DNA of 50,574 bases from Phycisphaerales bacterium (lineage in GTDB: Bacteria > Planctomycetota > Phycisphaerae > Phycisphaerales > UBA1924): positions 1-50,574 of the forward strand of contig JANQQZ010000059.1 of NCBI GenBank assembly GCA_028284805.1, written 5' to 3'. Below are positions 8,603 through 17,300 of the stretch, piece after piece. The position numbers and the translations under genes are program-made. The notes under the pieces were generated by a model that searched no databases, had not been told where the DNA came from, and was given only the letters and a program-made list of their open reading frames with translations. Each line of letters begins with the position of its first letter. Position 1 is the first letter of the stretch.

Positions 8603-9205
8603 ATGATGCGTCCGCTTCTCGCCTGTGCCGCTCTGCTCGCCGCGATCTGCTTGATCGGGTGCGCGACCGCACCCAAGCCCGGGGGCGCGGTACGCGTCGA
8701 TGCGGGCGGCTACGACCAAGCGTTCGACCGCGCCCGGGACTCGTTGGTCGACCTCGGGTTCACGCTCAACCGGGTCGACGCCGCGGCGGGGATCATCACC
8801 ACGCAGCCCCTTCCCGGGCGGGGCTTGGCAGCGCCGTGGGAACGCCAACAGGCAACGCTCCCGAGCCGGATCGCCGACGCCGCACACACGCAATCCCGCA
8901 CGGTGCGTGTCGAGTTCCTGCCCGTGTACGCGTCGGACGCGCTGGCTTCCGACGCGCCGCGGTCGCAGATCGAGCCGGGCCCGATGCCGCGGACTCTCGG
9001 AAGCACGGAACCCGTGGTCGCGCGCGTCACCGTGCTGATCGAGCGGCTCTATCGACCGGGCCTGAGGCCGCAGGTCGCAGACGTCGTGCGCTCCCGACGG
9101 ACGTACGACCCCTCGCTCAGCGGCGGGCGCGAGTTCAGCGTCGTCATCAAGCGAGACGAGCCGCTCGAAGACCTGATCGCGGGTCGAATCGCCGACGGGC
9201 GCTGA
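8603..9205 (+). CDS. Predicted lipoprotein of unknown function
   Basis: The protein (about 200 residues) begins MMRPLLACAALLAAICLIGC, a lipoprotein signal with lipobox LIGC at Cys 20. Possible starts are 8585, 8603 and 8606; 8603 gives the most normal leader and lies 7 bases after the decarboxylase stop. The mature part has a mixed beta pattern (AGGYDQAFDRARDSLVDLGFTLNRVDAAAGIITTQP) that resembles small outer-membrane-associated lipoproteins which detect substrates with a 'transform into a linear combination' fold, but no family is recognised. It is probably co-expressed with the decarboxylase. Confidence 0.7.
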   Translation: MMRPLLACAALLAAICLIGCATAPKPGGAVRVDAGGYDQAFDRARDSLVDLGFTLNRVDAAAGIITTQPLPGRGLAAPWERQQATLPSRIADAAHTQSRTVRVEFLPVYASDALASDAPRSQIEPGPMPRTLGSTEPVVARVTVLIERLYRPGLRPQVADVVRSRRTYDPSLSGGREFSVVIKRDEPLEDLIAGRIADGR

Positions 9206-9217
9206 GCCCGACGGACC

Positions 9218-10171
9218 TCAGCCTTCCTCGGTCGGAACCGAATCCGGCGCCGGCTTGGGTTCGATGGTCTCGCTTCGGGCCGGTTCCGGCTTCACGGGCT
9301 TGGGCTCCGCCTGGGTGATCGGGCGTGCGCTCGTGCTCGCAACATGACCGAGCGCTCGGGCGATCAGCTCGCCCCGGCTCGACGCTCCGAGCTTGCGGTG
9401 CAGGCTCTTCACGTGATCGTGCACGGTGTGAGGGCTCCGCCCGAGTTCGTCGGCGATCTGCCGCACGCTCTTGCCGAGCGTGAGGTGCTCGAGCACGAGC
9501 TGCTCGCGTTCGGTCAGCCAGCGCGTGCTCTCGGCCCGTTCGGCACCGAGCGCCTGCACGGTGCGCTGGCGGAGCGTGTTCAAGAGCGAGGCCAGCGCCT
9601 GCTCGACCCCTTCGGGCAGCGCGCCGGGGGTGCTCGACGCCAACTGAACGATCATGACCCGACCATCACCGGGCTGGCTCAGAGGCACCACCGCCACGAT
9701 CGGCTCGCCGGTCTCGAGGCCCGACCACAGGGATGCCAGCTCGCCAGAGGTTGCCAGCTCCCCGGTCAGCAGATCACCGAACCCACCGACCACGGTGCGG
9801 TTGCGGTCCTCGCCGGCCAGTTGGATGCCGACCCTGCGGAGGTTGGCGGCACGGACACGAAGGGTGCCCACACGCCCGTCCTCACCTCGGAAGCCGATCT
9901 GGTCGCGGTTCAGGGGCCTGGCTCGGCCCGACTCAGGACTGGGTTGGCGGGCCCCGACCCCGGTGACCTCGTGCTCGACGAGCTCCCCGGAATCGGTCAG
10001 CGTTCCGATCGTGACCACCGCGATCGCGGGCTCAACGAGCCGAGCGACTGCCTGGGCTGCGCGGTCGCACCAGTCCAGCGTCGGAACCGCGGGCAGTCCG
10101 AACACCGCCTCAACAGACCGCCCAAAGCCATCGAGAAGTGTGTCAATGCTGCCTGTTTGCTGACCGTCCAT
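9218..10171 (-). CDS. LuxR-type transcriptional regulator with an N-terminal sensor-like region
   Basis: In this 317-residue protein residues ~215-270 form a GerE/LuxR helix-turn-helix: LTEREQLVLEHLTLGKSVRQ, then IADELGRSPHTVHDHVKSLHRKLG. The N-terminal ~200 residues look like a GAF-type sensory domain (AIAVVTIGTL, VVPLSQPGDGRVMIVQLAS) rather than a receiver domain; no phosphorylatable Asp pocket is seen. A Pro/Glu-rich tail of about 40 residues follows the HTH. The gene is divergent from the Glf gene, separated by 224 bases, so Glf is a candidate target. Convergent with the upstream lipoprotein with a gap of 12 bases. Confidence 0.85.
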   Translation of the reverse strand: MDGQQTGSIDTLLDGFGRSVEAVFGLPAVPTLDWCDRAAQAVARLVEPAIAVVTIGTLTDSGELVEHEVTGVGARQPSPESGRARPLNRDQIGFRGEDGRVGTLRVRAANLRRVGIQLAGEDRNRTVVGGFGDLLTGELATSGELASLWSGLETGEPIVAVVPLSQPGDGRVMIVQLASSTPGALPEGVEQALASLLNTLRQRTVQALGAERAESTRWLTEREQLVLEHLTLGKSVRQIADELGRSPHTVHDHVKSLHRKLGASSRGELIARALGHVASTSARPITQAEPKPVKPEPARSETIEPKPAPDSVPTEEG

Positions 10172-10384
10172 GACCGTGTCCCCGTCGGTTCACCGTTCGT
10201 CACGGCCCCATCTGAACCAGATCCCTGCTCAGAACCCGGGGGCCGAAGTGTACCGGACCTCGGCAATTGCTCCCCCCAACTTCTGGTTGGAACGGAGTCG
10301 AGACCACCGAAACCGACAAACCGAACAGAATCTGTGCGGCCGAACCACCTGTTTCGGGGGTCTGCCCAGGCGCTGCCCGCGTCC

Positions 10385-10390
10385 TACGGT
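10385..10390 (+). promoter_or_regulatory. -10-like box (TACGGT) 5 nt before GTG 10396
   Basis: TACGGT precedes the chosen GTG start by five bases without a Shine-Dalgarno. The rest of the 224-base divergent spacer (10172-10395) shows no gene. It holds AACCGA-type direct repeats around 10305-10330 that could be regulator sites, but nothing firmer. Confidence 0.35.
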
Positions 10391-10395
10391 CCGGT

Positions 10396-11970
10396 GTGAC
10401 ACAACCCCCTCCCCAGCAAGGCATTGGCGATAGCCGAATCCTCATCGTCGGGGCGGGCCCGACCGGGCTCGGCGCAGGCTACCGGCTCCGCGAGCTCGGT
10501 TCAGCGTCGTTCCGCATCGTCGAGCACGCCGCCCGGGTGGGCGGGCTGGCCCGGACCTTCACGGACGATCGGGGCTTCTCCTGGGACGTGGGCGGGCACG
10601 TTCTGTTCAGCCACTACGAAACCTACGACCGGATCTTTGACGAGCTCGTGGGCGACGACCACACGCTCAACGACCGCGAGAGCTGGGTGCGTCTGGCGGG
10701 AACCTGGGTGCCGTACCCCTTTCAGAACAACCTGCGGTACCTCCCGCCCGAGGTGACCGACGACTGCCTGCGCGGGCTGATCGAGGCGCAGACCTCGGGC
10801 GAGGACCCTCGCTCGGCACCCCACTTCGGCGCGTTCGTGGACCGCGTCTTCGGAGAAGGTATCGCCGAGCACTTCATGCGCCCGTACAACTTCAAGGTCT
10901 GGGCGTACGACCTTGCCGAGCTGAACACGACCTGGATCGGCGAACGCGTCGCGGTCATCGATTGGAAGCGAGCGCTGGCCAACGTCGTCACCGGCAGCGA
11001 CGACTACGGCTGGGGGCCCAACAACCGATTCAAGTACCCGCTCGGGGGCACGGGCGATTTCTACGACCGTTTCGAGCCGCTGCTGCGAGACCGTCTCACA
11101 CTGAACACGCGCCTCGTCTCGATCGACACCGGCGCCCGGCGCGCCACGTTCGAGCGTGAATCGGGCGAGCGGTTCACCGATGGCTACGACGCGCTCATCA
11201 GCACCATGCCCCTGGACAGGCTCGTGCTGGACATCATCGACGACGCGCCCGCCGAGATGCGTGAAGCCGCGTCACGACTCAAGCACTCGGGCGGGTTCAT
11301 GGTGGGCGTGGGCATCCGGAGGCCCTGCCCGAGCACGCGCAGCTGGATGTACTTCCCGGGTGACGACTGCCCGTTCTACCGCGTGACGTACCTGAGCAAT
11401 TACTCGCCCCGGATGACGCCCGATCCAGAGACGCACTACTCGCTGCTCTGCGAGACGAGCTTCAGCCCCGACAAGCCCGAGGACGAGGCGACCATCCTCG
11501 AACGCACGATCGCGGGGCTCGAGAGCGTGGGCCTGCTCGAGCCGGGCGAGCGAGACGACATCGTGTCCACATGGGTCAAGCGTGTGGAGTACAGCTACCC
11601 GACCCCGAGCGTGGAACGCGACGCGATCCTGGCAACGCTGATCCCCTGGCTGGAGTCGCTGGGCATCTACAGCCGCGGGCGTTTCGGGCTCTGGAAGTAC
11701 GAGGTCTCGAACACCGATCACTCGGTGATGCAGGGTGTGGAGGTGGTCGACCGCCTGCTGCTCGGGCACGAGGAGCAGACGACGGGGATCGTGTACCGCG
11801 TGACCGAGGACGGGCGACGGGCCGCGGATCATGAGCGCCCCGCGATCGCGGGCTCGGGTGAGAAACGGCGCACCAGACAGCAGGTGGAGGTCAAACCCGT
11901 TGCAGACGCGGGCGACGAGGGTGAAGCCTCGCTGAGCGAAGAAGAGCTGGGAGTGACCGACCGGCGCTAG
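10396..11970 (+). CDS. glf: UDP-galactopyranose mutase, eukaryote-type
   Basis: The enzyme converts UDP-galactopyranose to UDP-galactofuranose using reduced FAD. In this 524-residue protein the FAD-binding GAGPTGLGAGYRL is at residues ~19-31. The landmarks match, as I recall them, the fungal/protozoan UGM branch and not the ~370-residue E. coli type: DVGGHVLFSHY, WVPYPFQNN, MRPYNFKVWA, WIGERVA, YFPGDDCPFYRVTYLSNYSP, SRGRFGLWKYEV.NTDHSVMQGVEVVD. A ~60-residue charged tail follows. GTG 10396 is chosen because it lies just before the Rossmann strand and has TACGGT five bases upstream. Galactofuranose would go to a surface glycan. It ends in a CTAG shared with the convergent lipoprotein gene. Confidence 0.85.
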   Translation: MTQPPPQQGIGDSRILIVGAGPTGLGAGYRLRELGSASFRIVEHAARVGGLARTFTDDRGFSWDVGGHVLFSHYETYDRIFDELVGDDHTLNDRESWVRLAGTWVPYPFQNNLRYLPPEVTDDCLRGLIEAQTSGEDPRSAPHFGAFVDRVFGEGIAEHFMRPYNFKVWAYDLAELNTTWIGERVAVIDWKRALANVVTGSDDYGWGPNNRFKYPLGGTGDFYDRFEPLLRDRLTLNTRLVSIDTGARRATFERESGERFTDGYDALISTMPLDRLVLDIIDDAPAEMREAASRLKHSGGFMVGVGIRRPCPSTRSWMYFPGDDCPFYRVTYLSNYSPRMTPDPETHYSLLCETSFSPDKPEDEATILERTIAGLESVGLLEPGERDDIVSTWVKRVEYSYPTPSVERDAILATLIPWLESLGIYSRGRFGLWKYEVSNTDHSVMQGVEVVDRLLLGHEEQTTGIVYRVTEDGRRAADHERPAIAGSGEKRRTRQQVEVKPVADAGDEGEASLSEEELGVTDRR

Positions 11971-12611
11971 CTCCCGCCGGACTGCTCGGCCTCGATCTGC
12001 TCACGCAGGCGCTCGCGCAGGCGTTGGCGGTCGAGTTCCCTGATCTGCAGGATGGCTTCTTCCATCTCGGGCGTCTGGATCGCGCGCGAGCGCAGGCGTG
12101 CGATGCCCTCGCGCGACTCGCCCCGGTGAGCCATCGAGAGCGCGACCATGATGTCGTGGTTCGGGTACTGCTGCCAGTATCTCAGACGCTGCCACCGCTT
12201 GGGGCCAGCGAGCACGAGCGTCTCGGCCTCGTCGAACCGCCCCGCCTGCATCGCCTGATAGGTCGCCCTCGAGGCGAGCTGACCGAGACGCCACCAGAAG
12301 AGCTCGTACTCTCCTCCCTTGGGCAGGCGATCCTCGATGCGGGCGCCCAGGTCGAGCACAGCCCCCGCGAAGACCGTCGCCGAAGGATCGCCCGCTTCAA
12401 TCTGCTCCTCCGCGGACTCCAGGCAGGCCTGAAAGGTGATCTCGCCCTCGAGGAACGCGGCTTCCAGGGCGTCAGTCGTAGCGAGACGCCCGGCGGTGCC
12501 CGCGTTGGCCGTCGCCTGCTCGAGGGGCGACACCGGGGGCTCGCACCCCTGGAGCGGGAGCACCAGACCGAGCCCGATCAGACCGACTGCGAGGGCATGG
12601 AGCGGCTTCAT
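11967..12611 (-). CDS. Predicted lipoprotein of unknown function
   Basis: This 214-residue protein starts MKPLHALAVGLIGLGLVLPLQGC, a lipoprotein signal with lipobox LQGC. The mature part is almost all helical, with repeated A/E/L patterns (ATTDALEAAFLEGEITFQACLESAEEQIEAGD, GRFDEAETLVLAGPKRW) that look like TPR-type helical pairs, and it ends in a charged RELDRQRLRERLREQIEAEQ helix. No enzyme motif is seen. Its stop codon overlaps the Glf stop in a shared CTAG at 11967-11970. The start ATG 12611 has no Shine-Dalgarno but has TAGAAC five bases upstream. Confidence 0.72.
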   Translation of the reverse strand: MKPLHALAVGLIGLGLVLPLQGCEPPVSPLEQATANAGTAGRLATTDALEAAFLEGEITFQACLESAEEQIEAGDPSATVFAGAVLDLGARIEDRLPKGGEYELFWWRLGQLASRATYQAMQAGRFDEAETLVLAGPKRWQRLRYWQQYPNHDIMVALSMAHRGESREGIARLRSRAIQTPEMEEAILQIRELDRQRLRERLREQIEAEQSGGS

Positions 12612-12616
12612 ACAGG

Positions 12617-12622
12617 GTTCTA
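12617..12622 (-). promoter_or_regulatory. -10-like box (TAGAAC) 5 nt before ATG 12611
   Basis: Weaker than the other boxes (final base C). The 245-base spacer 12612-12856 is divergent, has no gene that I can support, and is locally T-rich on the plus strand (12640-12690), with AACCGACA repeats on the minus strand. Confidence 0.25.
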
Positions 12623-12856
12623 TCCCCGTTTCGGGTGTCGGTTGAGCCTGTTTTTGCGGTTCCTGTCGGTTCTTCCGGCTGTTTCGGTGGCACGGGCTGT
12701 AATCGTGGTGCACCTTGGTGCCTGTATCTCGTGGGGCGTCGGCGGGTTGTGTGAACCGATCGACGCAGCAGGGAAATCCTGACCCGGTCCCGTGGTTGCC
12801 GAGTCGTTCGACGACGGAGCGTCCGTACGCCAGTGACGGCGTCGGACGGGCAACGC

Positions 12857-13555
12857 ATGGGATATGCGCGCACATCTGAAGCACCTGTCGGCTGGGAAGC
12901 CGAGGTCGCGCGTCTGACCGAGACGCGTCACCTCGCGGCCTGGTCTTCAGAGGCCGACGAGCGGATCGTCTTCGCCGCACGCCTCGGCGCGTTCTGGCAG
13001 GGCCAGACGGGCGTCGAGGTCGTCCGGCTCTTCGGGCGAGCGATCCGCACGATCGACGATCTGTGCGAGCAGCTCGAGCGTTCCATCCCGGCGGACCGCC
13101 CGATGCGCCGGCAGATCGGCGGGCAGTCGGGCGTCGCGGCACGCCTCCGTCATCGTATCGAGCTCCCCGGACGGGCCCCGGCCCAGTTCCGCTACCTCGT
13201 CTGGCACGACGCGGACGACCTGATCGCCGCCGACCGCGGGCTGTTCGCTGCCGCCTCCGACGCGATCGCGGGCGTGGCGGCCGAGAGCGAGTTCGTGTGC
13301 GACGATCTGCTGCTGCTGACGCGTGCGGTGTATGTCGGCGGGCCTCTGCTCGCGGCGCTCGCTGATGACGAGCAGGGCCCGCTGTGCAGCTGGCAGCACG
13401 ACGGCGTGTCGGAGCCCTTCTGGCGTGTGGTGTCGGGGATTGACCGCCCGCCGGTGCTCGCGGCCCCGATCGGGCGGCTGCTGCACGACCCGGAAACGCT
13501 CGCGACAGAGCTGCTGCTGGCTGACCTCGATCTGGAGGACGCACTGGGGCTGTAG
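12857..13555 (+). CDS. Conserved-looking protein of unknown function
   Basis: The protein has 232 residues from ATG 12857 (MGYARTSEAPVGWEAEV); GTG 12833 would add eight residues and has no better support. No signal peptide or membrane segment is seen, so it should be cytoplasmic. It is mixed alpha/beta, with a Trp/Asp segment (FRYLVWHDADDLIAADRGLF) and a C-terminal ELLLADLDLEDALGL helix. I do not recognise a family. Codon use fits its neighbours. A hairpin terminator follows it. Confidence 0.6.
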   Translation: MGYARTSEAPVGWEAEVARLTETRHLAAWSSEADERIVFAARLGAFWQGQTGVEVVRLFGRAIRTIDDLCEQLERSIPADRPMRRQIGGQSGVAARLRHRIELPGRAPAQFRYLVWHDADDLIAADRGLFAAASDAIAGVAAESEFVCDDLLLLTRAVYVGGPLLAALADDEQGPLCSWQHDGVSEPFWRVVSGIDRPPVLAAPIGRLLHDPETLATELLLADLDLEDALGL

Positions 13556-13569
13556 GACACGCACAACCC

Positions 13570-13663
13570 GGGCCGAGGATCCTCGGCTCTTTCTGCTTTG
13601 GTCACATGACGTGAGAGTTGTGAGCCACAGGGAGAGAGAGCGGAGCGGAGGGGCCGAGGATCC
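13570..13663. repeat. Direct repeat of a 13-base element flanking a purine-rich tract
   Basis: GGGCCGAGGATCC occurs at 13570-13582 and again at 13651-13663. The second copy is preceded by a nearly pure purine run at 13630-13652. Only the first copy forms a terminator-like palindrome. Confidence 0.55.
13572..13594 (+). terminator. Probable terminator after the unknown gene
   Basis: A perfect 16-base palindrome (13572-13587, GCCGAGGATCCTCGGC) is followed by a T/C-rich stretch TCTTTCT. It sits 16 bases after the stop at 13555. Confidence 0.6.
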
Positions 13664-13687
13664 CCCGTCCGGGCTGCGTCCCGGGGC

Positions 13688-13716
13688 TTGACAGGCCGCT
13701 CGCCGCGGCGTTTGCT
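13688..13716 (+). promoter_or_regulatory. Sigma70-type promoter of rsmD
   Basis: TTGACA (13688-13693), a 17-base spacer and TTTGCT (13711-13716) are placed six bases before the ATG at 13723. This is the only start in the window with a consensus -35. The transcript would begin at about the start codon. Confidence 0.55.
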
Positions 13717-13722
13717 CCACCG

Positions 13723-14373
13723 ATGCGCATCATCGCGGGCGAATTCCGAAGACGAAAGCTGTTCAGCCCGAGCGACAAGAGCCCGGCGCGCCCCATGCCC
13801 GACGTGGTCAAAGAAGCGGTGTTCAACCTGCTCCGCGGGCACACCGAGGGCATGGCGGTGCTGGACCTGTTCGCGGGCTCGGGCGCGATCGGCCTGGAGG
13901 CGGTGAGCCGAGGGGCGTCGCGGTGCGTGCTGGTCGAGCGCGACCGGGGAACGCTTGACGTGCTCCGCCGCAACATCGAGCACCTGGGCGTGGAGGAACG
14001 AGCCGAGGCGGTGTCGGGCGACGCGCTCGGGCCGGCGGTCGTGGCACGCTGCCCGAGACCCGTGCACCTGATCTTCTGCGATCCTCCCTATGCGATGGTC
14101 CGTGACGCGCGCCAGTGGCCCCGCGTCGCGGCGCAGCTGTCACGGCTGATCGCGTTCCTGGATGACGAGGGGTATGCGGTGCTGCGCACGCCCTGGCCCT
14201 TCCTGCACGAGCGCGACCCGGACCGCGACGACCGCGACGCGACCGACCGGTTCGCCCAGGTGAGCCTCGATCTGGAGGGCGCGATCGGGCCCGAGACGCA
14301 CGTCTACGGCACGACCGCGGTGCATCTCTACATGAAGCGGCGTCCGGAACCGGACGACGAGGGTGGGCCGTGA
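13723..14373 (+). CDS. rsmD: 16S rRNA (guanine(966)-N(2))-methyltransferase RsmD
   Basis: This 216-residue protein has the RsmD hallmarks: MRIIAGEFRRRKL, RPMPDVVKEAVFN, the SAM-binding LDLFAGSGAIGLEAVSRGA, and the catalytic DPPY in LIFCDPPYAMV. It methylates G966 of 16S rRNA during 30S assembly. The C-terminal 40 residues, with a charged PDRDDRDATDRF insert, are longer than in many RsmD proteins. The stop overlaps the helicase start in GTGA (14370-14373), so the two are translationally coupled. A TTGACA/TTTGCT promoter predicts a leaderless mRNA. Confidence 0.93.
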   Translation: MRIIAGEFRRRKLFSPSDKSPARPMPDVVKEAVFNLLRGHTEGMAVLDLFAGSGAIGLEAVSRGASRCVLVERDRGTLDVLRRNIEHLGVEERAEAVSGDALGPAVVARCPRPVHLIFCDPPYAMVRDARQWPRVAAQLSRLIAFLDDEGYAVLRTPWPFLHERDPDRDDRDATDRFAQVSLDLEGAIGPETHVYGTTAVHLYMKRRPEPDDEGGP

Positions 14374-17300
14374 GCATCCTCGACGGGCTCAACGATCGGC
14401 AGCGCGATGCCGTGCTGCATCGAGACGGCCCGCTCATCGTGCTCGCCGGTCCAGGCACGGGCAAGACACGCGTCATCACGCGGCGCATCGCGCAGCTCAT
14501 CGACGAAGGCGCCCGCCCCGAGACGATCGCGGCGATGACGTTCACCAACAAGGCCGCCGCCGAGATGCGAGACCGGTTGAGCGACCTCGTTGGGATCGCG
14601 GGCGAGAACATCGCCGCCGGGACCTTCCACAGCCTGGGCCTGCGATGGCTCGCGCGTTTCGGCGACACGATCGGCGTGCCCGCGAGCTTGCAGCTGATCG
14701 ACTCGGCACAGCGCAAGGAACTCCTGGAAGACGCGGTGCTCGAGGCGTCGGCGGAGGGGCTGATCGAGGCGTCACGACTCGCAGGGGGCGGGCCGGGCGA
14801 GATCGCCAAGCACGCGTGGCGCTGGATCGAGCGTCTGCGTACGACGGCCGTGTTCGCGAGCGACGCGGCAGAGACCGCCCGGCGGTGGCGCGGGCTGATC
14901 GCGTCTCCGCCCGAGGGCTGGGACTCCCAGCGGATCGAGGCCGAACGCGCGCGCCTCGGAGGGTTCGCGGAGGCTGTCGAGATCTACGCGAGGTTCGAGC
15001 GGGCCTGTGCGAGCAAGGGCCTCGCGACGTTCGATGACTACATCCTGTTGCCGATCCGCATCCTGCGCAAGTCACCCGATGCGGCGGCGATCATCCGCGA
15101 CGAGACAAGACATGTCGTTGTCGACGAGTACCAGGATGTCAACGGCGCGCAACTGGAGCTGCTGAAGCTGCTCGCGCCGCCGAGCGCTTCGCGCGACATC
15201 TGCGTCGTCGGCGACGACGACCAGGCGATCTACGGCTTCCGGGGCTCGGACACCCGCGCGTTCGATCACTTCGCCCAGGTGTGGACCGACGCGACCACCA
15301 TCACCCTCGACGCCAACTACCGCAGCACGCCCGCCATCGTGGCGGGCTCGCAGCGGGTCATCGCCAAGGCCGAGACGCGGTTCGTCGCCGACAAGGCGCT
15401 GGAAGCGAAGGGCGACCACGCGGGCAACGCTTCGCCGATCGAGGCGGTGCACGTGGACAAGGCGACGCCCTGGGGCGGTGTGATCGCGCCGATGATCCTT
15501 ACGGACCGGGCCGCGAGCGGCCGCGCGTTCGATTCGTACGCGGTGATCGCGAGCACGCACAACAAGCTCGAGGAGGTCGCCGACCAGCTGTCGCTCGCGG
15601 GCATCCCGGTGTCGCGGTCGCGCCGGGCGAGCGCGCTCGATGACGAGGCGGTGCAGGACCTGCTGGAGTGGGTGCGGCTGCTCGTGGAGGGCCAGGCGTA
15701 CTCTGCGACGAGGCTTCTGACGCGCCCGCCCATCCGGATGGCGCGCGACGACGCGATGCGCCTGCGGAAAGAGCACCACCGAGTCGCGTCGCGGGCAAAT
15801 GCCGAGGGCGGCGAGCCTCCTTCCTTCATGGCATGGGTGCGCGATCGCGACGACGAGAGCGTGCGCAAGCTGGTCGATCTCTACGACGAGCTGGCATCGC
15901 TCGCGGCGAACGCTCCTGCGCACCAGGTGATCGCGGCGATCATCGAGCGCGCGGGCATGGCTCACTCCGAGCTGCTGCCCCTGCGCGATCGGGCGGTGCG
16001 GGTGGCGCACCTGGTCGCCGTGCTGCGTTTCGCGCGCGAGCTGTCGCCGAGACTTGCGTCGCCGGGCGACCTGGGGGCATTCTGGGACCACTACCAGAGG
16101 CTCGACGAGAAGGACCAGACCTTCCGCGGCATGAGCTCCATCGACGACGAGGCCCAGGCACAGTTCGAGGGCGACGGCGTGCGCCTGCTGACCGCGCACC
16201 AGAGCAAGGGCCTTGAGTTCGACACGGTCTTCATCCCCAACATCGGCACGGGGCCTGGTCAGCTGGGGCGCGTGAAGCCGAGCGAGCGCCCGGACCTGCC
16301 TGCCGAGCTGACCGATGAAGAGCCGACCCCGCCTCAGGACGAGCTGCGGAGGTTGTTCTACGTCGCGATGACGCGGGCGGAGCGCCGCCTTGTGCTCATG
16401 GCCCACCCGGCCAAGAGCCGCAGCAAGAGCCTGCACATGTTCCAGGAGCTCGCGTGGCGCGGCAAGCATCCGCTGCCAGTGGACGAGCCCAGCGACGGCG
16501 TGCTGCTCCGGAACGACGCGGACGTGCTGCGCGACGCGGCGGCCGCGGGTGTCGGGACGACCATCGACCAGCTCGACGCTGAGTCATCGGGCGACCCGGA
16601 TCGCCGGCGGCGCGTGCTCGCCGCGGCTCGGCGTGAGGCGAGGCTCGAAGCCGCCGAGGCGCTCGAGACCTGCGACAACGCGGAGCTGACCGAGACCATG
16701 CTCGCAGCCCAGTCCGATCGGCTCGGGAGAGCTGCGGCCTGGATGAGCGCGATCGCCCGCCTGGAACAGGGCGATGCCGAAACGGATCTGCCCCCCTGGC
16801 TGGTTGGGGATGACAGCGCGCGGTCGCGCATCGCGGCGCTCGCGGAACAACTTGCCGCGGAAACCGATCCCGATTCATCACACCGCGGAGTGAGGCCCCC
16901 GCTGCACCTGAGCTATTCGCAGATCGATGCTTATCGCCGATGCCCCGCGTGCTACCACGTGAAACACGTGCTGGGTCTCGTCGATGCGCCGTCGAGCGCG
17001 CAGATCGTGGGCACGGTGGCGCACTCGGCACTCGAACGGTTCTATCGGGCGTGGTCGGAGGCGGACAACGAGGGGCGTGACAAGCCGGCGAAGGTCGATC
17101 TCGTGCGCACGGGGCGTGACCTGTTCTTCGAGGCGTCCGCTCGCGTCGGGGGCGTCGATCGTGCGCAGCTTGCGCAGATCGAGGCCCAGCTCGACGCGGG
17201 GTACGACACGTTCCACGACGACGATGCCGAGATCGTGATGATCGAGGAGAAGCTGAAGCTGGCGTACACGCGCGCATCGGGCGACGATGAAGCGCACACC

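Noticed and set aside
9344-10399. 351-residue plus-strand frame opposite the LuxR-type gene
   Set aside because: It is the shadow of a gene with a definite HTH domain; composition is typical of an antisense frame.
12612-13544. N-terminal extension of the minus-strand lipoprotein frame
   Set aside because: The upstream part is Arg/Thr/Pro-rich and opposes the gene at 12857-13555. The lipoprotein signal with LQGC fixes the start at 12611.
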